Source: Cudoniella acicularis (taxonomy: Eukaryota; Ascomycota; Leotiomycetes; Helotiales; Helotiaceae). From it: 64,000 bases of DNA. The notes beneath the pieces are model-generated. The model saw only the letters and a program-made list of their open reading frames with translations. It did no database searches and had not been told where the DNA came from. The stretch covers positions 1 to 64,000 of the forward strand of contig JAAMPI010000034.1 in the NCBI GenBank assembly GCA_013054445.1. The letters run 5' to 3'. Numbering within the stretch: the stretch's first letter is position 1; each line of letters opens with the position of its first letter. The translations under genes were made by a program, and so were the position numbers. This document shows, piece by piece, positions 34,051 to 42,904 of the stretch.

Positions 34051-35289
34051 TGCCAACACGCGTCGTCAGTCAATGGGAGTTGACGTTTGGGTGCAGGCAG
34101 TATTCTTTCATGCACAATGCAGCGCCTGGGCCTATCATTATTGTCGAAATATCAGCCTCGACAATAGCCCTCTCGCCAAACATAGGCAAGCCTCGATGGC
34201 GGCCAGGGGTTTTCCGAGCATAAGTAAGCCTCATCGGCACTTGACTTCATGTCTTCCTCCTCCTTTCTATTTATTTTTTTCCACCCACGATATCACTACC
34301 AAGAACCACTTCTGAGTTCTACCAAGACTGAATATATTCGTATCATGTCAGACGACAATTGGCCTCGATGCCTAGCAGACGGTTGGATTCTTCATAAACT
34401 CTACGGGCGACGTCCATTCAGAAGACCACAAGAGCGTAAGGATATTTCCTGTGAAATTCGGAGTTAATTTTCTTTCAAACTTCTTTTCATTTGTGATATA
34501 CTTCCCGTTATAGTCAGAGCTTTCCAGTCTGTCAATTAAAGCTACCTGAAGTCTTGCGATTCAAGTTCACTCAATCCTCCATACGGGTATGCTGTCAGCC
34601 CTGTCGGTGCTTGTAAAGGTCAGTTACATACCATCGTCGCCAAGTGGCAAGTCTTCTTTGCAGTGGATCATGCCGTCGCTGTTGTTTTCTGTAGAGCTTT
34701 GCTGTCAGTCTTCTACGATCGCCATTGTTCAAGGATAACGCCGAGCTCGGCCGACCCCGCTAGTCACGCGTTGTGCACACCGATCCTCACCGACGTATCT
34801 GAGAGTTGTTCACAGCATTGTCTGTCAGGATAAGCCATTTATGCTCAAGATATTAACAAATTATATCTGATTATCAATTCGGATCCAATCAGCGCATCGA
34901 ACAAATCATCAAGGGACTCCGGTCGAGGAGGTGACTGGGCAGCAATGCTTTAATTACGCGTCGGCCCAAAGATCCATTCGACCACTCGATTGCGCGATCT
35001 TGAAAGACACATTTTACAACTTCAACATTCTACAACAAGCCTCTGCCGTATTGCGCAAATACAGTTCTATCCAACTATCGGACCCGTTGGTGCCTCATCG
35101 CTATACGTAGCCTGACAACAGCCAGCGAAATCTTTGGTTTTTGGGAATTGTCTCCGAGTCAACCAGGCTACGAGAGCCATCTCTTGCTACTTGTTATTTT
35201 CTCGAGAACCTGAAGGTAAGGACACTCTATATATCGCGTGTATAAATCTGATATGAGATAGTTTTACGTCAATACATCACTTGTCGATA
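34051..35289. other. intergenic, nothing assigned
   Basis: A possible very short spliced frame starts at ATG 34346 (MSDDNWPRCLADGWILH) with a GTAAGG donor at about 34436, but it would give fewer than 45 residues. The rest carries no supported feature. Confidence 0.35.
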
Positions 35290-35604
35290 ATGGCAGAGAC
35301 GACGGAGGTGGGGAATAAAGCTCTAGTGGGAGAGGAGGAATCTATCGAGATGAATCAATCCCCTCCAGAGGTGGGGGATAAAGCTCTAGCGGGAGAGGAG
35401 GAATTTATCGAGATGAATCTATTTCCCGCAGAGGGGTACGATAGAAAAATGATATTCACGGGCTATTGGATCACAATTTATCACAAGACAACAATGGAGC
35501 CAATTGTTAGCCAACATAATACAACCCAAGGCAAGGAGTTTGACATCCCGAAGGATTATATTTGCGAAGTTACAAAGGGAACAGTAAAGTTTATCAAAAT
35601 GTAA
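35290..35604 (+). CDS. small orphan protein with N-terminal tandem duplication
   Basis: Single exon, 104 residues. Residues 5-46 are two copies of a 21-residue acidic unit (EVGNKALVGEEESIEMNQSPP, EVGDKALAGEEEFIEMN) that differ mainly in conservative places, from a 63-bp tandem duplication. The second half (FTGYWITIYHKTTMEPI and onwards) is beta-like. The 3' end overlaps the convergent gene at 35594 by 11 bp. No family recognised. Confidence 0.45.
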   Translation: MAETTEVGNKALVGEEESIEMNQSPPEVGDKALAGEEEFIEMNLFPAEGYDRKMIFTGYWITIYHKTTMEPIVSQHNTTQGKEFDIPKDYICEVTKGTVKFIKM

Positions 35605-36423
35605 AAACTTCCATTCCAATCTTATTGAGCACAGTGTATCCAGCTGGGCGGCCCATTTCTATGGTGAATTCTATGGCAAATGGTGGAAATTTCCTTGCGA
35701 ATGCCTGTATACAGATTGTGCGTTGACTCTCGCCGCCGAATTTTCGAAGCGGGCTACTTTGAATACCCGCGTAAAGTGTATCACCTAATTTTCCCAAATT
35801 ATCGATCATTGCATTAGTGTACATTATCACAGGATCTACAGATGTCAGTAAATAACACATGAATGGGAAGACTCGCATACCTTCTACCCTAGTTACAAGA
35901 TGTTGAAGCCCGAGCTGGTTAAGGATCCAGTATCCATCTTTGGCAGTGACTCGTATAGTGATCGAAATGTTTCTTGCAGGGGCTTCAGGGGCTGTTGCAA
36001 ATATAAAATCCATCTCGTTCCGCGAGAAGCCATCTTTAATAGCCGCCGAAAAGATACCAAAAAGAGCGATTTTGTCGTCGGATGGGATGGTACGGTAGCC
36101 GAACCGGATTTCCCCAGGTACATTAAGACCATTAAGAGGTATGAAGGTGTACGAATCTATTGATTGAGCTCTCGCAGATGGCATACCTACGCAAATTGAG
36201 TGAGAAGTAAGCCCTGTGATCATCTTTCGAGGTGTTGACTAACCTTTTTTGTTCTGCTGCAGTGACGGCAGGGGTAGCTCTTGCCTTGCCTGCAGAGATA
36301 CAACGTGGGGAGCTACTGTAAATGAGCTTGATAGCCATTTGCAGGATGCTGGTAACTAACCGTGTAGGATCTGTAGGTTTGTTTCTTGATCTCCTTTTCC
36401 GATTTGATACTGGGGGAGCTCAT
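35594..36423 (-). CDS. four-exon orphan protein
   Basis: Exons 36423-36361, 36289-36244, 36186-35881 and 35835-35594 total 657 nt, 218 residues. The first three junctions are needed for an open frame; the last intron (45 bp) is a multiple of three without a stop, so it could be retained. The product has two similar beta-like pieces: SITIRVTAKDGYWILNQLG and EFTIEMGRPAGYTVLNKIG, suggesting an internal duplication. No known family. Its ATG overlaps the stop of the upstream gene on the same strand as ATGA, which is unusual in fungi and raises the option that both are one gene. Confidence 0.55.
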
Positions 36424-37381
36424 TCCTTGAACGCGGATGAACGTGAAGGGGCAGAGGCAAATCGAGGGGGGGCGATGCTTTGTGGTATCGTGGCTTTAAT
36501 GGGACATTGACTTTGTTCGTGTAGGTGCGCTCCTTCAGTCAGTGCTCCACCTTGTGCTCCCCATCCCACTTCGATACCTTGGAGTCTTTCATCTCTCTTG
36601 GGTTTTTTGTGCGCACTCGTTTGTTGGTTACCAGCTGGAGGTTCTCTGCGTTTAAGACTCAGCGATAATGTGCTTTCCGGCAGTGAAGAGTCGTAGCATT
36701 CTAAGGTCGCGGTGCGATCGAGCTGGTGAGGGGCTGATGGTGAAGAGTCGTGGCATTCTAAGATCGCGGTCTGATCGATCTGGTGAGGACCTGACGGTTC
36801 ATCTATTAATGTCAACTATAAACTCTGCGTTGTGCCTTGGGATTCATACCAAACTGCAATGGTCTTATTAGCCTAGGGGGCTTCAGAGCGGCGTCGGCTT
36901 TGAGCTTCTCCTCTATATTCTTGCGAGCCTTGCGACGGAGATTTCGATCGGTTTTTAAATTGTTGAACGCCGACTGGCATGCATCGCCAAATTTTTCAAG
37001 ATCCGAACCGAAGGCATCGAGCTCCTCTTTGTTTATGTATGAGATAACTCTCACAAAAGGGCCAAATGTAAGCGAACGTAGAAAAGTTCCAAGAAACTGA
37101 TCCTCGGGCGTCACGTAACTCGAGAGAAGCTTGTCGGCCTCGTGCTCTTTCGTGCGTTTATTTCTAGGTGCGCTTGAAAATATATTAAGAAGTTTGTAAA
37201 AATAGTTGATGTCTTCCTTGTGAAAAGCCTGAGAGAAATTTGAGAGGTGGTATTTTACGCCTTGTATTTCAAACCTTTTCAGGTCTTTAGTTTGAATAGA
37301 CCCGTTTTCATCGACGGTGGTAAGCTGGTATGGAGGGGACCCCACGTCACGAACAAAATAAAGTCCAGGTGCGTATGACAT
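36420..37381 (-). CDS. two-exon orphan protein with repeat linker
   Basis: Exons 37381-36850 and 36802-36420 total 915 nt, 304 residues; the 47-bp intron has GTATGA and AATAG ends. The N-terminal about 175 residues look folded (LYFVRDVGSPPYQLTTVDEN at the start, later FLRSLTFGPFVRVISYINK) and end in a basic helix (NLRRKARKNIEEKLKAD). After the splice come two copies of a 19-residue unit (PHQIDQTAILECHDSSPSA, PHQLDRTATLECYDSSLPE), then a basic stretch HKKPKRDERL and a Gly/Pro/Ser-rich end. No family recognised. A splice from about 36508 to 36428 would remove the stop and fuse it to the next gene in frame; that donor is weak. Confidence 0.55.
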
Positions 37382-37655
37382 CCCGTCGCAAGGGTAGAAA
37401 GTTGGGTTTGGCGAAAGTTAGGTGACTGCAAACTGCAAGAAAGTTGGGTTTGGTGAAGGTTGGAATTAAGTGGCTGTAAAACCGCAAGGCACGGGTAGAA
37501 AGTGCAAGAAAGTTGGGTTTGGTGAAAGTCGGGTTTTGATGACGGCTAACTACAGAAGTGCAAGAAAGTTGGGTTTGGTGAAAGTTAAGCTTGGTGACTA
37601 GCAGGGGTCCTTATGGAGCTAAGCTGATGTAGGATGTTCTGCCGGGCTACGAGGG
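37382..37655 (+). repeat. cluster of the dispersed GCAAGAAAGTTGGGTTTGGT repeat
   Basis: Four copies of GAAAGTTGGGTTTGGTGAAA or close variants lie at about 37400, 37430, 37508 and 37565, separated by 30-80 bp of related words (GCAAGGGTAGAAAGT, GTTAGGTGACTGCAAACTG). The cluster is followed by GAGCTAAGCTGATGTAGGAT and GTTCTGCCG, as at 21.47 kb. It sits right at the 5' end of the membrane-protein gene and just upstream (5') of the minus-strand gene at 37381. Confidence 0.85.
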
Positions 37656-37911
37656 CTGCCAGTCAGGCTGGCGTTTATGCAGCAGCCTCCGGGCCTTCCC
37701 CGTGGACACGGGCTGTGCCGCCACCATCAAATCCTTCCAGTCTCCCTTTGACGCTACTTTTTCTTCACTGTTCGGGAGCAATTTCTTCCTCATGCTCCGA
37801 GTTCCGCGAGGTTCGGTGTACAAAAGCAGAGCTGCACACAAGGCAAAATGCAGGCGCCCTCAGATTCTCTTGGTAGCTATCCTGCACCGATTTCGTCTTC
37901 TTTTTCTGATC

Positions 37912-39288
37912 ATGTTCACTCGTCGCGTTGAACAAGCACCTCAAGCCCTGGACAACGCCCCCAACCCATTGGAAGAAGTTCCTTTTCGGGTAGCTCTGCC
38001 CCTCTCCTTTATCGCCGTGATAATTGCCGCCGCCAAGGTTGTAGGTTGGCACCTGGCGAGGCCAGTACGCCGCCCTAACTGGTGGCAATCGCTGCCACGC
38101 CAAATCTCCCTCATTACCTCTATTGGTCTTCTGGTAGTGGTGCTGTTGAAGATTCCCAGGGTGTCTTACACGCAACACCATTCCAATTGCGAGAAAAGCA
38201 TACTGGGCTATTGGTCTTCATGTGAGATCTGTGACACGCCTCAATGCGCATATGTTTTCCTGCTTCAGTTTAACGCTGCTTTCCCAGGAATAGACGAGGT
38301 CAGTGCAACAAATGGAAAGATAACCTTCTTTACTAATAATACCCTTAGGCTTGGATATTTTGGGGCATCTTGGAAAAAGATAATCATTGGCTCCGAAAGC
38401 ATTGGTTTGTGATCATCTTTTTGATGTATTCTTTTATTGTAGGAGATTTCATATGGTATTCTTTAACAAACCTAATCTCTTGTATTCAAAACTAAAATTA
38501 TTATAGGATTGTCCTACGAATTGATCAGCTCATTTCAGCATTTTCGGCATTGCTGTATGCAATATGCGGGCTATACTTCAGCCTGTCTCTTGGATATCTC
38601 TATCTTTCTACTATTTCTCAACGCATACATCACCTCGGGTCAAACGTGTGCTACTGTTGCGGTATGGGTATTGCTAGTGGCCTATGTGTCGCCTTTGCTG
38701 GTGTGATTCCTGAGCACTTTGTATTGTCTATTTGGGTATTTCATTCAAATATCCCTCTACTTGAAATGACAAGTATGCTAATCTAGTATTTAGATCGTTT
38801 TTGTATTGTCGAGTGTACTTACAATCCGATTCCCTGCTAGATTTTGGTACAAGCCGGACACCTCTCCAGACTTTTGGAAGGGTTCTACTCTTGCGCATCT
38901 GAAAGCAGCCCTTTCAGAAATCGGTATCCCCCCGCTGAAAGGCAAAAGAGTCAATGGGGAGCCCCGATTCCGAAACAGAGGGCCCTTCTGCTGCCGCTGT
39001 GACACTCACCACCGGGAGCGAAGTGATTGCCCTGAGCAGCACATTCAGCTGGAATGCAAATACTGCTCGGCCGGGCCCTCGCGAGCTTTTGAAGTGAAAA
39101 GAAGAGCAGCTGAAACGTTAAAGAGACTTCCAAATTGTTCTTCGATGAAACCTACGGAGATCGATAGGATGGTAAGAAATCTATCACCTGAGGACCGCGA
39201 AATTTTGCACGATAAATCGGAAGAATTCTTAGAGTATGGCTTGGCAGAAGAATGCAATGAACAGTGGACTATCCTCATGGTATGTTGA
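37912..39288 (+). CDS. orphan membrane protein with Cys/His-rich tail
   Basis: Exons 37912-38404, 38539-38735 and 38794-39288 total 1185 nt, 394 residues. Membrane-spanning stretches: ALPLSFIAVIIAAAKVV, SLITSIGLLVVVLL, then after a loop with five Cys (NCEKS, CEICDTPQC) AFSALLYAICGLYFSL, GIASGLCVAFAGVI and IVFVLSSVLTI. The cytosolic-type tail has a CCRCDTHHRERSDC cluster followed by CKYC, which resembles a metal-binding knuckle without matching the CCHC spacing, then a charged helical end. The first intron (134 bp, weak GTTTGT donor) is the least certain. An in-frame ATG at 37702 would add 70 residues coded by repeat-rich DNA; I prefer 37912. No known family. Confidence 0.6.
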
Positions 39289-39791
39289 CTCAATTTTTAT
39301 AAGACACAGTACGATTTATTAATTCTTTGGAGGATAAAATTGGCCGGCTGGAATCGGCAATGGCGACTCGCGATTATTAGGAAATATTCGAGGCCATCAG
39401 AAACATTTCACTTGGTGTCATTCTCTGGAGGGGTCATTTTGACGGCAGACTTAATGGAGTTAGGCACCAAAGCCATGTATATATCATGTAGCATCAAGCA
39501 AATCATTTTGTGAATGAATTCCCAATTCAGAGCCTAAATTAATTTGCATGGCTGTATTAACAGAAGGATACAGTCTGGCCTAAAGCTGCTAAAATAAAAT
39601 AAAAATATTGTCGCAGATAATAGGGTCACGTCGGAAAATGAACAACACAAGTCCCGAAGAAAACCCGAGCCAAGCACCTCCCGAGCTTGGGTAAGGATAA
39701 CTGCACACAATGTGACATACCATGTGCACTCCCAACTCGTCCATCCATCATAACATACCACAACCGCACCTCACCTTCCAAAGAACCAGTC

Positions 39792-40995
39792 ATGGCTGGC
39801 AAGAAATCAAGCCCCAGCTTCACAGACGTCACTGCCGCTGCTCATGCTCTCGACGGATGCCTCCTAAATGACCCACGCCATCGTGCTAACTTGAAGGAAC
39901 GTTTTGCGATCACCTTTTGTCCAACTCCAACTCCCTCTCCCCTGTCGACAGATGGACAGCGCCGTGAATATTTCAAACTTTACCATCAAAAACTCCTCCC
40001 TAATCGCATTTACAATCAAGCGCTGGCCATCAGCAATTATTTCTTCCTCGCATTTGCGACGTGTGTCTCCCCGAGAGCTTGTGAGAACAAAAAGCTTGTT
40101 CCTGTGCTCAACCACGAAGATGCACCAAGGTGTTCCTTTACAGTTAGAAAGAACACAATTAGCTTGTTCAAACAGTGGGCCAAAACAGATAATTATGCCA
40201 GCGAGCCCCTGTTCGTAAAATTTATCGATGTTCTTACTCGTGATGAGACAGAATTTTCAATAGCCTCTGAAATGAATCTGGTTAGGAAGATTCTCAAGGA
40301 TAGGGGCCTTGAAGGAACACCAGAGGGGGATGAAATCATTGAGTTATTGTTCCCTACGTTAGAGAAGGGGCAGAAACGGATCGAGGAGCAACAGATAGGG
40401 GGACAGCAAACGGAGGGGCAGCAGATGGAGGGGCAGAGACGGATGGAGGGGCAGAGACGGATGGAGGGGCAGAGACGGATGGAGGGGCAGAGACGGATGG
40501 AGGGGCAGCATATGGAGCAGACTACAATAATCGCAGATAAAGAGACTCAAATGATGGGTAAAGAAGATAGATGCGAGCCGAAACAGAAGCAGATAGAGGG
40601 GCAGATTGCGATCATCGCAAAGGAGACCCAAATGCTAGGGAAGGAAGATAAATGTGAGTCGAAAGAAAATCATCTAGATGCTACTATTTATGCTAATATT
40701 ATCAACAGTAGAGCGAGTGTTTGCTTTCTCCTCAGCTCAAGTTCGGATACTTGACAAGATATTTGAGGTGTTTAAATCCACCATGGAAGGGATGCAGAAA
40801 AGCAACCAGTGGATCTCAGAAAGGGCAAGAGAAGAAGAAAAGACATCTGTTATTAACCTGTTTCTGCGGAAAAGGGGTTCAGATAGTACTGTTCTATTCA
40901 CGATTGATTATCACACCGCGTACCAGATTCGAGATTTACTCGAGCTCGAGCAAGAAATGGAAGTGGATTCATGCCACGAGTACAATAGATTATGA
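39792..40995 (+). CDS. member 2 of the unrecognised two-gene family
   Basis: Exons 39792-40653 and 40736-40995 give 373 residues; the 82-bp intron has a GTGAGT donor, a GCTAAT branch site and a CTCAG acceptor. The N-terminal domain matches member 1 (18.2-19.4 kb) as listed there. The middle is a repeat region, with at least four MEGQRR units coded by an 18-bp minisatellite, then two MLGKED/MMGKED copies (KETQMMGKEDRCE, KETQMLGKEDKCE). The C-terminal exon is helical (ILDKIFEVFKSTMEGMQK) and replaces the WNSIPIEIVDNFEVWV exon of member 1, with weak resemblance only. Further exons after 40995 are possible. Function unknown. Confidence 0.6.
40411..40519 (+). repeat. 18-bp minisatellite (MEGQRR units)
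   Basis: Four near-perfect units ATGGAGGGGCAGAGACGG between 40434 and 40505, flanked by degenerate units of 15-18 bp that code for EGQQ/MEGQ variants. The frame is kept, so unit number can vary without breaking the protein. Confidence 0.85.
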
Positions 40996-42904
40996 ACTAT
41001 GTCTGGTTGAATTTGACTCCTTTGCCTCTAATCACTTCACATTCGTGCTTTGGTGGAACAACACATGTTGCAGATTTCGTATCAGATATATCCTCTTCTT
41101 TCTCTGGTCCAGATATCCTCAAGTACTGAACCTCCGAAACAAACACAGATCTTTCGTAGTCTGTCGCAGGAAATATGTGGGTTACGATATCTTCTGGTAT
41201 GCCTCGAAGCGCATCATCTCCCTATTTGGGGAACTTTCAACTCATGTTTATGTATTAAGAAGTAAGTATATTCTCACCTTGGCCATTGTTGTTCTCCCTC
41301 CGTCGCGCTTGATGGGCTCACTGTTCGGAATGAATTGGGCTTCAAAATCCACACTATCTGTTCTAATATCAGCCATCATTCAGATAAATCTAAGTAACTC
41401 TATCCTACTACTCAGGATATGATTTAGGGAATCTGCGACAACTATGCGATCCTTCCGATGTAGCGGTAATTTTTGTTTCGCGATTCTTTTTTGGCCCCGC
41501 ACTTGGATAAATCTCAATTGAGCCGAGACATGTGATTTAGTGGGGTATCTAAGTGCAGTCATCACAGAAAATGTTTTGAAACCAGTACAAGGACATTATA
41601 AGAATTTTTCTGAGTAGAAAGAAAAAAAAGGTGCGTGGACAGCCTTACATTTTTGGTACACGTAGCATTTGCCTTGTTGTCAGCCTCACTTACAGTGAGT
41701 TGTACTGCAGCACGTATTGGTTACACAAGGCGCATGTACGGTGGAGAGGGAGGGCGCATAGAGGGTGTCAGTGACGTTTCTTTCAACGTTACATTTACAC
41801 AGCGATTTATTGGCAGAAGATTAAATTCGCTTGAAATTATACAAAGATTTTCAGGAAACAATTCAATACCAAAAAACTATACATATAAAGGAATGCCTTG
41901 AACCGCGACTAAGAAAAACGTTGAAGAGGACTAAAATGTAGAAGTCCTGAAGGAATACTACTTTCAAAGTTGATTATGATCTCGCGATAGAGCTCGACGT
42001 GCTGGAAGAGAAAGATTCTCAGGCCAAATATATGCACTGACTATGATCCATGAACAGATAAGAAACCACACCTCAATCTGTAGCTTGATTAATAAGAACA
42101 CAATAAAATCAATATTGAGATCATACCTGGTTCGCCATCAACAAGGGAAAAGAAATTCCGTAGAATTTACATATTATCCCAATAGCGAATCCCATAGCCT
42201 CCCCCCCCCCCAACATCGCAGAGACAAGCGTGATCTCGTAGATAAAAGGAAGTTGTATTATATCGGAGTCATCGAGCTTCGTCTAGATCTATATGAACAA
42301 GAGAGCAAACCAAAAAAACCCTCCTCCAATTCTTTGGAGAATAAAGCCTATTTTTGCGAGCTCAGGTCCAGCTTGTAGCGCCCAGGAGAAAGTTCAGCGG
42401 AAATCAAAACGTGTAGTGACTTTAGTTTACTTACCCAATTATTTAGAAAATAAGGCCAAAGCCTTGACCTGCTGATGGAATGGAAAGGACTGTAGTAAAC
42501 ACTCCTTCGAGATGCTCTCGGTCTTCATCCGGCATACACCCAGTGCGGAAAAAAAGTATGAATTGAAATCGCTCGTACTAGGTTAGCAGATTCCGCAATA
42601 ATGTGGAGAACAAACCTACCTCACGATGCTGAACAGCAATCGAAGTAAGTGTTTGGAGAACATTTACAACATAAATTGCAGTGTCTGCAATTCGTTAGTA
42701 CTTGATTTTATAATGATAAGAACCGTACCAAAAGATTTGCTTGCAATGGTCGTACTCAAAAGAGCTACAGAAAAGAGGCAGGGGAGCATTACAGCCAAGA
42801 GGTGCCAATTCATGGTATAGGACTGAAGTTTGACATAGACGATAAATGACTGTATTGCGATAAGAATAGAAAAGACAATGTGTATAGTAGGATTTCCATA
42901 AGCT
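40996..42904. other. gap with unexplained open frames
   Basis: A plus-strand frame stays open from about 40721 to 41422 in a frame other than member 2; its later part (ILTLAIVVLPPSRLMG) is hydrophobic, but there is no motif and no ATG in context. Frames at 42043-42378 (+) and 42664-42993 (-) are likewise unsupported. A C10 run lies at about 42201. Confidence 0.35.

Noticed and set aside
36803..36849. Separate start for the frame at 36815 (-)
   Set aside because: It has no ATG; a clean 47-bp intron joins it in phase to the upstream exon instead.
40681..40735. 28-nt intron (GTAGAG to CTCAG) in member 2
   Set aside because: Too short for a fungal intron; the 82-bp version with a GTGAGT donor and GCTAAT branch site fits better.
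40721..41422. 233-codon plus-strand frame
   Set aside because: Its first half is the shifted frame of a supported exon (member 2), it lacks an ATG in context and has no motif; only its hydrophobic end is odd.
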